From Spirosoma terrae (lineage in GTDB: Bacteria; Bacteroidota; Bacteroidia; Cytophagales; Spirosomataceae): 64,000 bases of DNA. Location: the NCBI RefSeq assembly GCF_010435915.1, contig NZ_JAAFZH010000007.1, forward strand, positions 62,001 through 126,000. Reading direction: 5' to 3'. Position numbers and translations under genes: made by a program. The notes under the pieces were generated by a model. The model searched no databases. It was given only the letters and a program-made list of their open reading frames with translations, and was not told the origin of the DNA. Shown here piece by piece: positions 44,970-54,413 of the stretch (position 1 is the first letter of the stretch; every line of letters begins with the position of its first letter).

Positions 44970-45929
44970 ATGATACATTTACCAATTGACGCTGCGCAAA
45001 TGATCCGGCATGTCGGGTTTAAACAAGCTCTCTCTACGTTCTTGGCACTAGTTTTCCCACTGCTTACGCTAGCGCAAACTGTTGACTCTACGTATGAAAA
45101 CGACCTGACTCAACGGATTCACGTTGCCCCCGAATCGGTTTTTACCATGTTTCGCGAGGCAGGCATGAAGCCCGTTAACCGTAGTCTGACACCAGTTCAA
45201 CAAGAAAAAGTACAGAATGCTTTTTCCGTGTTGCCACCTTTACATCAGCAAATTTTAAAGCAGCATCTACAAAGTATCAGCTTTATGGATGGCATGCCCA
45301 ATACCGCCTTAACGTCGCCAGTCGATACGGGAAACCGCCAGAAACAGTTCAACATCACCTTTCGGGCGGGCCTGCTGGATGAAACCATTTCAGAATGGGC
45401 ATCGTGGAAAGAGAATACCTGCTTCGAGCCGGGAGTTGATGCGAAACTTAAGGTACGTGTTGAAGGTGGCAATCTGGATGCAATCATTTACGTACTGATG
45501 CACGAGGCTACGCACATCGTTGACGCCGTGATGGCAATCTCCCCACACGTATCGGAAAAACAGAGCGTGCCCGAACCAACCTCATTCACCAAAGACGTTT
45601 GGCGCACGATGAACGTACCGGAAGCTAAATACCTGGATTCGCTGCTGGCCAAAACTCGTTTCCGGAGCGGCAAGGTATTGCCAATAAGCCTGGGACCGGA
45701 GGTGTATCGTAAGCTTGCGCAGACGCCCTTCCCCTCTTTGTATGCAATGGCAGCCTGGTCTGAGGATATCGCTGAACTGGCAACCATCTATCACCTGACT
45801 ACCCGGCTGAATCAGCCGTTTTCTGTGGTTGTCACCAAAGGCGACGTAGAGCTGGCCAGGTTCGAGCCAATGAAAAACCCACTCGTAAAACAGCGATTGA
45901 AGCAACTGACGATTTTCTACACGAAATAA
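44970..45929 (+). CDS. Secreted protein with an HExxH zinc-protease motif
   Basis: A 319-residue exported protein (hydrophobic FLALVFPLLTLAQ near residue 24-36). HEATH at residues 178-182 is the gluzincin-type zinc site and AWSEDIAELAT at about 261-271 supplies a possible third ligand (E265 or E269). The first 110 residues are helical with a Gln-rich stretch. I do not recognise the peptidase family. It stands alone between the HxlR remnant and an alpha/beta hydrolase gene. Confidence 0.75.
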   Translation: MIHLPIDAAQMIRHVGFKQALSTFLALVFPLLTLAQTVDSTYENDLTQRIHVAPESVFTMFREAGMKPVNRSLTPVQQEKVQNAFSVLPPLHQQILKQHLQSISFMDGMPNTALTSPVDTGNRQKQFNITFRAGLLDETISEWASWKENTCFEPGVDAKLKVRVEGGNLDAIIYVLMHEATHIVDAVMAISPHVSEKQSVPEPTSFTKDVWRTMNVPEAKYLDSLLAKTRFRSGKVLPISLGPEVYRKLAQTPFPSLYAMAAWSEDIAELATIYHLTTRLNQPFSVVVTKGDVELARFEPMKNPLVKQRLKQLTIFYTK

Positions 45930-46139
45930 TGTAACCGTTCAGCACACCAGAGATGCCATAAGCTCCCTTTCAGTAGCCACATAGGGCTGCCAGCAATGGG
46001 TCAGGGAAAAATGTACAAGGCACGTTGCCTTTTATCCATTCTTCCAGGCGGTTTGCCATGCCAATTTTGCAATGTCAAATTCAATGACAGTCGGCTAATA
46101 GCTAGTCGATTCTCTTTTAAACGCAAACGTACTATTCAT

Positions 46140-47039
46140 ATGAAAACTGTTGCTTTGGTTCTCGGAGTTGTATTGACCTTTAGTTACGCCCTAGTTGCAC
46201 AAACGCGCAAACCGGCATCTGCTGGACGCGAGGAGTATATTGAAGTAGAAAAAAACGTTAAACTCCACGTAGTAGACCTTGGCGAAGGCCAGCCCGTAGT
46301 GCTTATTCATGGATGGCCTTTGAACAATGCGATGTACGAATATCAATATCAGTACCTGGTTGACAAAGGATTCAGACTAATTGGAATTTCCCTTCGCGGT
46401 TTCGGTAAATCCGACCGGCCCTACGGAAAATACGATTTCGATACGTTCTCTGACGATATCAACATTGTGTTGGAAAAGCTAAACATTGAAAATGCCCTGC
46501 TCGGTGGCTTTTCGATGGGAAGTGCAGTAACGATCCACTACGTAACCAAGTACAAAGGGGCACATATCAGTAAGCTGGCGTTATTTGGCTCATCGGGCCC
46601 TTCGTGGAAACAACGGGACGGCTATCCGTACGGTATATCCGATCAGGACGCGGCTGCGCTGATTCAGCAGACCAAAACCAATCGACAGGAATTGGTAGCC
46701 GGTTTCGGGAAAGGTTTTGCCGGTCAGGAAGGCGGCCTATCACCCGAAGTGACCAAATGGCTTGAAAGCATCAATCTGGATGCATCACCCTACGCTACTA
46801 CGCAGGCAATCACCGCCTTGCGAGACCTCGACCTACGCCCTGAATTATCGAAAATCAACATTCCCGTCGCTATATTTCATGGCATAAACGACAAATTGTG
46901 TGATTTCGCTCAGGCCGAACAGTTGCATAAAGGAATCAAAGGCTCTTACCTGGTAAAATTCGAAAAAAGCGGGCACGGTCTGTTTCTGGAAGAAATGGAT
47001 AAATTCAACACCGAGCTCGAAAAATTTGCCAGACAGTAG
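46140..47039 (+). CDS. Secreted alpha/beta hydrolase (haloperoxidase-like)
   Basis: A 299-residue exported enzyme with a signal peptide (VALVLGVVLTFSYALVAQ). The fold shows HGWPLNNAMYEYQ (oxyanion loop), GGFSMGS with the nucleophilic Ser at about 130, the acid in HGINDKLCDF and the final His in GHGLFLEE. The group includes non-haem chloroperoxidases, esterases and epoxide hydrolases; the real reaction is not known. The ORF could begin at 45996, but the extra 48 residues have no signal-peptide look, so 46140 was chosen. A hairpin follows the gene. Confidence 0.88.
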   Translation: MKTVALVLGVVLTFSYALVAQTRKPASAGREEYIEVEKNVKLHVVDLGEGQPVVLIHGWPLNNAMYEYQYQYLVDKGFRLIGISLRGFGKSDRPYGKYDFDTFSDDINIVLEKLNIENALLGGFSMGSAVTIHYVTKYKGAHISKLALFGSSGPSWKQRDGYPYGISDQDAAALIQQTKTNRQELVAGFGKGFAGQEGGLSPEVTKWLESINLDASPYATTQAITALRDLDLRPELSKINIPVAIFHGINDKLCDFAQAEQLHKGIKGSYLVKFEKSGHGLFLEEMDKFNTELEKFARQ

Positions 47040-47046
47040 GTCGTTG

Positions 47047-47084
47047 ACTTTGTGGTGAAGCGATTAGGCTCTTCACCACAAAGT
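47047..47084 (+). terminator. Hairpin after the alpha/beta hydrolase gene
   Basis: ACTTTGTGGTGAAG (47047-47060) and CTTCACCACAAAGT (47071-47084) are perfect inverted copies with a ten-base loop. No T-run follows; it is nonetheless the likely transcript end. Confidence 0.6.
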
Positions 47085-47148
47085 CCAGCACCAGTGCAGC
47101 GAAAAAAATAGTACCTATTCCTTACACCATGCTTAGGCGCCTGTAGCC

Positions 47149-47997
47149 ATGACGACAACTGTATTCAACAACAATGCCAGGACGTTGGGATTACTGACGG
47201 TAAGTCAGGAGCAGACAATTGCGATTAATGGTCCCAACTATAAGCAGTATATCAAGATTCTCTATCTGACGGCTGGCTACAAACTAAGGGTCGATTTTTC
47301 AGTTTACGAAACGCAGCAACCGACCCTTTTCTTTATCAGCCCCAATCAATATCTTGAAATAGAGGAAGCTGGCCCGGAAAGCGGCTATTTTATTTTCTAC
47401 AACCGCGACTTCTATTGCATCCAAATCCACGATCAGGAGGTTGCCTGCGACGGCCTGTTATTCAACAATATTCGGAACATGCCCAAAGTAGAAGCGTCGG
47501 CAGACGAAAGCCTGTTTTTAGGGTATTTGTTCAACCAGATGGTCCAGGAATTTAACCTGAACGACAGCTCACTGGAGGAAATGGTCCGGACTTACCTCAA
47601 ACAGCTACTGATCCGGGCTACCCGCTCCTGGAAAAAGCAGCATCTGGACAACGTAGTGACCGAACAGCAAAGCGATCTGGAGTTTTTTCGCAAGTTTACC
47701 CGACTGGTGGAAGAGCATTATAAATCCAAGCACACGGTCGCCGATTACGCTGATTTCCTGTGTATAGCCCCCAAAACCATTACACACAAATTTAACCGGC
47801 TCCGGCTACCATCACCTAACGAGGTAATCAAAGACCGCATCATACTGGAAGCCAAACGCCTACTGGTACACACCTCCCTGACGGCAAAAGAAATTGCCTA
47901 TGACCTTGGCTACAACGATCCAGCTTATTTCAGCCGGCTATTTATTGCCAAAACCGGCGATTCGCCTTCAGGTTTTCGGGCAAACTTTTCGGGGTAG
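47149..47997 (+). CDS. AraC family transcriptional regulator
   Basis: A 282-residue regulator: a cupin-like front (YKQYIKILYLTAGYKLRVDFSVYETQQPTLFFISPNQYLEI), a central helix bundle, and the AraC double helix-turn-helix at the end (TVADYADFLCIAPKTITHKFNRLRLPSPNEVIKDRIILEAKRLLV; AKEIAYDLGYNDPAYFSRLFIAKTG). It follows the alpha/beta hydrolase gene on the same strand and may control it. Confidence 0.9.
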   Translation: MTTTVFNNNARTLGLLTVSQEQTIAINGPNYKQYIKILYLTAGYKLRVDFSVYETQQPTLFFISPNQYLEIEEAGPESGYFIFYNRDFYCIQIHDQEVACDGLLFNNIRNMPKVEASADESLFLGYLFNQMVQEFNLNDSSLEEMVRTYLKQLLIRATRSWKKQHLDNVVTEQQSDLEFFRKFTRLVEEHYKSKHTVADYADFLCIAPKTITHKFNRLRLPSPNEVIKDRIILEAKRLLVHTSLTAKEIAYDLGYNDPAYFSRLFIAKTGDSPSGFRANFSG

Positions 47998-48070
47998 AGA
48001 GCTTTGTGTGTGTTTGTTCGCAGCCTCCGGGCAGCTCAACAATTGAGTGACAAACGTAAGCGCTTTTTCC

Positions 48071-48665
48071 TCACAACCACCCAAACCGCTGAACCAACTT
48101 TTCTTTTTGATTGCGGGCAACCGAAATACTGACGTCGTTGGTCATGACCAGATACGTGTCTTCCCCTTTTATAAACAATTTGATGTGGTCGAGATTGATG
48201 ACGTACTACCGGTGAACCCGCAGTAAATTACGCTCTTCCTGCACCTAGCGTACGCGTCAGCAGAAAACTCCGGTTTTGCGTGGCAATCACGTTGATATTA
48301 TTGCTATCCGATTCGTAATACATGATCTCGCCCACGGGCAGAAAAATAACGCCCTACTGATACGGCACCGCAATTTTATCGGCCAACTGATGACTATGAA
48401 GCTGACTACGTAGTACATCAATCTGTCGAACATCCAGACGCTGCTGACGCTCAGCTTTCCGAACGACTTCCTGTAACTCGGCGGTATCAATCGGTTTGAG
48501 GAGATAATCCAGCGCGCTAAACCGAAACGTCTTTTCGCATTCGGAATGCCCTTTGTCGACAAAATGTGGATGGCCTGTTTTACGTAGCGAACAAATGCAG
48601 ACAGGAGCAACCTTCGAACAAAAAATCAGTGCTGTTCGAAGATTGCTCCCGCGTCGTATTGACAA
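48071..48665 (-). pseudogene. Decayed LytTR-type response regulator
   Basis: The minus strand encodes HSECEKTFRFSALDYLLKPID, the end of a receiver domain (with its conserved Lys-Pro), then a helical linker up to KIAVPYQ and a TAG stop. Beyond it, in other frames, are pieces of a LytTR DNA-binding domain: FLPVGEIMYYESDSNNI, then RVHR, a TAG, YVINLDHIKLFIKGEDTYLVMTND and QKEKLVQRFGWL to the stop at 48071. The phosphate-accepting N-terminal part is missing. A degraded gene, just after the M13 peptidase gene. Confidence 0.82.
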
Positions 48666-48676
48666 AAATAGCTACC

Positions 48677-50695
48677 CTACCAAACGACAATCCGGTCTTT
48701 TTCGGGTTTGTACATTTTATCGCCTGGCTGCACATTAAAGGCGTTGTAGAACGGCGTGAAATTCATCAGCGGGCCGTTTACGCGCCATTTGGCGGGCGAA
48801 TGCGGATTCGTATTGACGTACATGCCCATGTAGGCATTTCTGGTTTTGACCCGCCAGATGCGGGCTATCGAAATAAAGAATCGCTGATCGGGCGTAAAGC
48901 TGTCGAGTTTCTCATTGCTTTTGCCTTGCTCGGTCAGTTTAAACGCATCGTAGGCAATGGCAACACCGGCAATGTCGGCGGTATTTTCGCCCACGGTTAA
49001 GGCTCCTTTTACGTGAACCGAATCCAGCACCGTGAATTTGTTGTACTGGTCGATCACCTGCTGGGTTCGCGCTTTGAATTTATCGTAATCGGTTTTGGTC
49101 CACCAGTTTGTTACGTTGCCGTACTTGTCATATTGCGCGCCCTGATCGTCGAACGAGTGCGTAATTTCGTGGCCAATTACCATACCGATACCGCCATAAT
49201 TCAGGGCATCGTCGGCATTCACGTCAAAATAAGGCGGTTGCAGAATACCCGCCGGGAAAACGATTTCATTCAAAGGAGGATTATTATAGGCCGTTACGGT
49301 TGGCGGAGTGGTGTGCCATTCGGTACGGTCGACAGCTTTCCCCACTTTAGAAACCCGGTCGAGGTATTCGTTTTTCGTGGCCGACAGTCGGTTTTCAAAA
49401 TACGCATCTCGCTTCACAATCACCTTCGAGTAATCTTTCCATTTGTCGGGGTAGCCGATTTTTTGCGAGAACGCGTACAGTTTATCTTTCGCTTTGGCCT
49501 TGGTCGAATCGCTCATCCAGTCCAGTCGGTTGATGCGAGCTTCAAACGCTTTTTTCAGGTTATCCACCAGCACCGCCATCCGTTTCCGGGCCGATTCGGG
49601 AAAGTATTTTTTTACATACAACTGAGCCAGCGCCTGCCCAAGCGACCGATCAACGGCTTGTGTCAATTCTTCGGCCCGCGTTTTCTTTACGGCCTGACCA
49701 GTCAGAACTTTGGCATACGCAAACGAGGCATCGACAAACGGCTGACTCAGAAAATCGGCGTAATTGGTTAGTGCCTGCGCTTTTAAATAGACTTTCCAGT
49801 CCGCCAGCGAAACCGAATCAATCATCTTGTTCAACTTGTCGTAATAAGCCGGTTGGCCCACATTCACCGAATCAGCCTTTACGCCCAGATCGCTCAACAA
49901 GGTTGTCCAACGTAGCGAAGGCTGCTTTTTTGCCATCTCCGCAACCGCCAGTTTGTTATAGTTCGCCTTTACGTCCCGGAGTTCGATATTGGTTCGGTGA
50001 GACGTAGCCAATAGTTTTTCAATAGCATACGTAGTATTTGCGTTTTTGGTGGCCGTTGCTACGTCGGTGCCCGTCAATTCAAAAAGGCGGGTGAGGTAGA
50101 TTTTGTAGGCGTTTTGAATCGCAACGGTCGATGAATCAACCTTGAAATAATAGGCTCGTTCGGGAAGGCCAATGCCCGTCTGGGAGAACTGAGCAATATT
50201 GACCGTACTCTTCTTATCGTCGGGACCGACGTAAAAACCAATGATCGACCCATTGCCTACCTTCTGCTCATCGGCCACCAGTTTCAACAACGTAGCCGTA
50301 TTCGAAATGGCATTAATACGAGCGAGCAGCGGCTTGATAGGGTCATAACCGCGTTTGTTAATGGCAACCGTATCCATGCCCGACGCATAAAAATCGCCCA
50401 CCTGCTGTTCGAGGCTTCCGGGCTTATGCCGCCCCGCCGACAGGCTATCCAGAATGCCCTGAAGCCGGATGCGTTGCGGATAATTCAGAAACGAATACGA
50501 ACCTACACCTGACTGACTAGCCGGTATTTGTATGGTATCATACCAAATGCCGTTGGCATACTTGAAGAAATCGTCCCCCGGTTTTTTAGACGTATCGACT
50601 CCTGTGATGACAACGCGTTTTGCCGATTGCGCAGATATCGGCTGGCTAGCTCCTGCCATCAGTAGCACCAGCGAGAAAAAGAAGATTTGTTTCAT
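48677..50695 (-). CDS. M13 family metallopeptidase (neprilysin/PepO-like)
   Basis: A 672-residue exported peptidase with a signal peptide (FFFSLVLLMAGASQPISAQ). The zinc site is HEITHSFDDQGAQYDKYGN near residue 505-523, with ENTADIAGVAIAYDAF supplying the third ligand Glu about 60 residues later; the end motif PGDKMYKPEKDRIVVW replaces the usual C-x-x-W. M13 enzymes cut small peptides at hydrophobic residues. A single gene on the minus strand. Confidence 0.93.
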   Translation of the reverse strand: MKQIFFFSLVLLMAGASQPISAQSAKRVVITGVDTSKKPGDDFFKYANGIWYDTIQIPASQSGVGSYSFLNYPQRIRLQGILDSLSAGRHKPGSLEQQVGDFYASGMDTVAINKRGYDPIKPLLARINAISNTATLLKLVADEQKVGNGSIIGFYVGPDDKKSTVNIAQFSQTGIGLPERAYYFKVDSSTVAIQNAYKIYLTRLFELTGTDVATATKNANTTYAIEKLLATSHRTNIELRDVKANYNKLAVAEMAKKQPSLRWTTLLSDLGVKADSVNVGQPAYYDKLNKMIDSVSLADWKVYLKAQALTNYADFLSQPFVDASFAYAKVLTGQAVKKTRAEELTQAVDRSLGQALAQLYVKKYFPESARKRMAVLVDNLKKAFEARINRLDWMSDSTKAKAKDKLYAFSQKIGYPDKWKDYSKVIVKRDAYFENRLSATKNEYLDRVSKVGKAVDRTEWHTTPPTVTAYNNPPLNEIVFPAGILQPPYFDVNADDALNYGGIGMVIGHEITHSFDDQGAQYDKYGNVTNWWTKTDYDKFKARTQQVIDQYNKFTVLDSVHVKGALTVGENTADIAGVAIAYDAFKLTEQGKSNEKLDSFTPDQRFFISIARIWRVKTRNAYMGMYVNTNPHSPAKWRVNGPLMNFTPFYNAFNVQPGDKMYKPEKDRIVVW

Positions 50696-50825
50696 AGTTT
50701 GTTAGAAGCAGGGCTATGTTAGCCGGCTAATTCGATCAAAATCAAAAATACCTCAGTTTATCCTAAAATGGGGTAAGCTGAGGTAAAAATAGACGAAAAC
50801 AGAGTTACACTATTTCCTATCAGCT

Positions 50826-50857
50826 TGTCTGAGACAGCATCCTGCTGTCGAGAACAA
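50826..50857. repeat. Hairpin related to the S9-peptidase downstream repeat
   Basis: GACAGCA and TGCTGTC (50833-50849) form a 7-base stem with a three-base loop; the 19-base core matches, apart from position changes at the ends, the arms of the inverted repeat at 53295-53402. It lies in the spacer ahead of the S9 peptidase gene (50696-50981), which otherwise shows nothing notable. Confidence 0.6.
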
Positions 50858-50981
50858 ACTAATCACGCAATAGTGATTAATTCACCCGGATTGATACCTT
50901 TTTAACGTCTTCCAGGCTGTACGTTATGAGTTGGTTGCGCATCCTTATCTTTAAGGATAAACCGTACATTCAACACTGACC

Positions 50982-53258
50982 ATGTCTGCCTTCTCTCCTA
51001 CTTCATCATGGCGTAACGTATCTCTGCTTTTGTTGTCTCTGCTTACATGCGACCAGGCATTTTCGCAGGGCACATTAGCTGACTATCAGCGGGCGGAGCG
51101 ATTAAATGGTGATTTTCAGAATAAGATTTACCATGCTCCCGAAAAAGTGCAGTGGCAAGCCAACGGTCACCAGTTCTGGTATACGAAGACAACCGCAAAC
51201 GGCAAGGAATTTATTAAGGTCGATGCCGAACGTAATGTCAAGGAACCGGCTTTCGATCAGGCGCGTCTCGCTACGTCGTTAAGTACTCTGCTGAAACGTT
51301 CGGTTAAGCCGTACGAACTCCCGTTTACGGATTTTACGCTTCAACCAGCAGAGCTGTCCTTCAAAATCAGGGATTCGACCATCGTTTGTTCGCTCGATAC
51401 GTATGCATGTACGCTCAAAGAAGCTCCCTCCGCCCCAACATCACGCTATTGGGGCGGCCAGAACGACGAACGGGACGGTAAACCCGTTCCTTCTCCCGAC
51501 GGCAACTACGTAGCGTTTATCAAAAACCATAACGTCTATATCCGACCGACCCGTCGATCCGGCGACGAAACCGCCTTGAGCTTTGATGGCTCAGAAGGCG
51601 AGTATTATTCGGCACGTATTGCCTGGTCGCCCGACTCAAAAAAGCTGGCCGTCAATAAGGTCCGGGCCAATACGCCCCACCTGATTTACCTGATCGAATC
51701 GTCGCCAGCCGATCAACTGCAACCTAAGCTGCAATCTCGGCCCTACCTGAAACCGGGCGATGCACTCCCTCAGCGGACACCTACCCTATTTTTGATCGAC
51801 ACCAGAAAACAGATTCAGGTGCCGGGCTCGCTGATTGCCGAGCAGTATAACGTAACGGCTCCCAACTGGCGGAAAGATGGTCGGGCCTTTACGTTCGAAT
51901 ACAACCAGCGCGGTCATCAGCGATACACCATCTTTGAGATGAACGCCGACGGAGCCGTTAAGCCGCTCATTGAGGAATCCAGCAAAACATTTATTCATTA
52001 CAGTGGTAAAAACTACCGGCACGATGTGGCCGACGGGCAGGAAATTATCTGGGCTTCGGAGCGCGACGGCTGGAATCATCTGTATCTCTACGATGGTAAC
52101 GGGAAGCTAAAAAATCAGATTACCAAAGGCGACTGGGTAGTTCGTCGGGTTGTTCAGGTCAATGATGCTAAACGTACTATTTTGTTCGAAGGTAGCGGTC
52201 GCGAAGCTAATCAGGACCCCTATTTTATCCAGTTGTATCGAATCAATTTCGATGGAACAGGGCTTACGGCACTGACCACTGAAAACGGCAACCACCGGAC
52301 ATACTTATCCGATGATTTCCAATACGTTGTCGATTGTTATTCTCGTGTCGACGAGCCACAAACAACGGTACTCCGGCAGGCATCGACCGGAACGATTTTG
52401 ATGGAATTGGAAAAAGCCGATAGTAAGCCGCTGCTCGCGACGGGCTGGAAACTACCGGAGGTTTTTACGGCAAAAGGACGCGACGGTAAAACCGACATCT
52501 GGGGTATTATTATCCGGCCGTCAAACTTCAATCCGAAGAAAAAATATCCGGTTATCGAATACATCTACGCGGGTCCGCATGATTCATTCGTTCCCAAGAA
52601 TTTCGCAACCGACTCGCGGGGTTCGCTCCACGAAATGGCCGAACTGGGTTTTATTATTGTCCAGTGCGATGGGATGGGGACCTCGAATCGCTCGAAGGCC
52701 TTCCACGATGTATGCTGGCAAAACCTGAAAGACAGCGGCTTCCCGGACCGGATAGCCTGGATGAAGGCCGCTGCTCAGAAATACCCGTACATGGACTTGA
52801 GCCGAGTCGGCATCTGGGGAAATTCGGCGGGTGGCCAAAGCTCGGCGGGGGCGCTGCTTCACTATCCTGATTTCTACAAAGTTGCGGTTTCGTCGTCGGG
52901 ATGTCACGACAATCGGATGGACAAGATCTGGTGGAACGAACAATGGATGGGCTACCCGATTGGCGCACACTACGCCGAATCGTCGAACGTAACGCATGCC
53001 GGAAACCTGAAAGGTAAACTCCTCCTGATTCTGGGCGAACTGGACGACAACGTTGATCCATCGTCAACGCATCAGTTTACCAATGCGCTAATCAAAGCCA
53101 ACAAAAACTTTGATTTCCTGATGATTCCCGGCATGGGTCATTCGCTGGGCGGGGATTATGGCGAACACAAACGTCGCGATTTCTTTGTCAAACACCTCCT
53201 CGGCGTTAACCCACCCGAATGGACCTGGAAATCCAGCATCACCGTGCCTAAGCCTTGA
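50982..53258 (+). CDS. S9 family peptidase (DPP-IV/prolyl oligopeptidase type)
   Basis: A 758-residue exported serine peptidase (signal VSLLLLSLLTCDQAFSQ). The N-terminal beta-propeller (about 60-480) contains repeats such as RIAWSPDSKKLAVNKV; the C-terminal hydrolase has the nucleophile S615 in GNSAGGQ, the acid at D688 or D689 (GELDDNVDP) and H720 (GMGHSLGG). These enzymes remove dipeptides or cut after Pro. The last fused part is intact. Repeats lie on both sides of the gene. Confidence 0.92.
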   Translation: MSAFSPTSSWRNVSLLLLSLLTCDQAFSQGTLADYQRAERLNGDFQNKIYHAPEKVQWQANGHQFWYTKTTANGKEFIKVDAERNVKEPAFDQARLATSLSTLLKRSVKPYELPFTDFTLQPAELSFKIRDSTIVCSLDTYACTLKEAPSAPTSRYWGGQNDERDGKPVPSPDGNYVAFIKNHNVYIRPTRRSGDETALSFDGSEGEYYSARIAWSPDSKKLAVNKVRANTPHLIYLIESSPADQLQPKLQSRPYLKPGDALPQRTPTLFLIDTRKQIQVPGSLIAEQYNVTAPNWRKDGRAFTFEYNQRGHQRYTIFEMNADGAVKPLIEESSKTFIHYSGKNYRHDVADGQEIIWASERDGWNHLYLYDGNGKLKNQITKGDWVVRRVVQVNDAKRTILFEGSGREANQDPYFIQLYRINFDGTGLTALTTENGNHRTYLSDDFQYVVDCYSRVDEPQTTVLRQASTGTILMELEKADSKPLLATGWKLPEVFTAKGRDGKTDIWGIIIRPSNFNPKKKYPVIEYIYAGPHDSFVPKNFATDSRGSLHEMAELGFIIVQCDGMGTSNRSKAFHDVCWQNLKDSGFPDRIAWMKAAAQKYPYMDLSRVGIWGNSAGGQSSAGALLHYPDFYKVAVSSSGCHDNRMDKIWWNEQWMGYPIGAHYAESSNVTHAGNLKGKLLLILGELDDNVDPSSTHQFTNALIKANKNFDFLMIPGMGHSLGGDYGEHKRRDFFVKHLLGVNPPEWTWKSSITVPKP

Positions 53259-53492
53259 GGTTTTAGTTCTTGGTTTTTAGTTTATGGTTGAACTGAGTTT
53301 GTCCCCGGCAGCATCCTGCTGTCGAAGCCACGTTAGTGCCTAATTGGGGCATTACAACTTAGCCTACGGCTTCGACAGCAGGATGCTGTCGGGGACAAAC
53401 TCATTATTTAATACACATAGTTTATAGTGGCAGACGCGTCAGCAAGTATCTAGCGTCAGCCACTATAAACCAAAAACCATGTACTAAAAACC
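53259..53492. repeat. Nested inverted repeats after the S9 peptidase gene
   Basis: Three layers. The outer pair is AT-rich (53259-53288 against 53460-53492, imperfect). The middle pair is 35 bases, 53295-53329 against 53368-53402, with one mismatch. A further pair, GTTTATAGTGGC (53420-53431) and GCCACTATAAAC (53459-53470), is perfect. The stretch fills the whole gap to the inositol monophosphatase gene and could end transcription from both sides. Confidence 0.85.
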
Positions 53493-54316
53493 TACTTCCA
53501 AAACCCTTGAATCTCCTGAAGCAACTCTGGATGCATGCCGGAACCGGCAATTACGTCGCCCCGGAACAAATAGGCATTGCCGCCGTCAAAATCAGAAACA
53601 AAACCGCCCGCTTCCTGAACCAGTAACACACCAGCGGCCATGTCCCACGAATTGAGGTTGTACTCGTAAAAGGCTTCAAATCGCCCACACGCTACGTAGG
53701 CCAGATCGATAGCGGCCGACCCTAGCCGCCGAAGCCCGTGCGTTTTTTGCATAAGTGACTCCAGTATCTGCAAATACTTGTGCATCTGATCGAACTGGTA
53801 ATATGGGAAACCGGTAGCAATCAGACTTTCGCCCAGTTGCGTGGCTGGCGATACCGAAATTTTTGTACCGTTGCAATACGCTCCTCCACCCTGCCAGGCC
53901 GAGAAACATTCATCGCGATTAGGATCGTACACAACTCCCGCAATGGGCGTGCTACCCTGCGCCAGGCCGATACTGACCGAAAAAACGGGGAGACCATGAA
54001 TAAAATTGGCCGTACCATCGAGCGGATCGATAATCCAGTTCAGCGCGGTTTGGTCAGCGTCCTGCCCGGTTGTGCCTTCTTCGGTAATAAATCCGGCTTG
54101 CGGCAGTAATTGATTCAACCGGGCAACCAGTTGCTTTTCGGTTTCCTTGTCTACGTAGGAAACAAGGTTATTCAAGCCTTTGTATTCGATTGCATCACGC
54201 TGAAACTTGCTACGTTCCTGCAAAAGAAAAGCCCCCGCTTCGGTGGCAATGGTACAAATATCACGGGTGATTGCTGCTAAATCGAGAGGAGATTGAGTTG
54301 ACGTAGGTGAAGTCAT
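53492..54316 (-). CDS. Inositol monophosphatase family protein (SuhB-like)
   Basis: A 274-residue Mg-dependent phosphatase. The three metal-binding motifs are plain: the Glu pair in ITEEGT, WIIDPLDGTANFIHGLPVFSVSI, and WDMAAGVLLVQEAGG. SuhB-type enzymes dephosphorylate inositol phosphates; some also aid transcription of rRNA genes. It stands divergent from threonine aldolase across 97 bases. Confidence 0.92.
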   Translation of the reverse strand: MTSPTSTQSPLDLAAITRDICTIATEAGAFLLQERSKFQRDAIEYKGLNNLVSYVDKETEKQLVARLNQLLPQAGFITEEGTTGQDADQTALNWIIDPLDGTANFIHGLPVFSVSIGLAQGSTPIAGVVYDPNRDECFSAWQGGGAYCNGTKISVSPATQLGESLIATGFPYYQFDQMHKYLQILESLMQKTHGLRRLGSAAIDLAYVACGRFEAFYEYNLNSWDMAAGVLLVQEAGGFVSDFDGGNAYLFRGDVIAGSGMHPELLQEIQGFWK

Positions 54317-54413
54317 TCGTTAAGTAAGCCGATTTTGAGGAGCCAAGATATAAAAAACCGCAAACAAGGTCGGTTTGGTTGGCAGCAAATCCATTCTGTG
54401 CGAACTTTGTTGT

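Noticed and set aside
49013..49771. A 252-residue plus-strand frame
   Set aside because: It is antisense to the M13 peptidase gene.
53295..53402. A CRISPR array
   Set aside because: Only two copies exist, in opposite orientation, with no spacer periodicity and no cas gene nearby.
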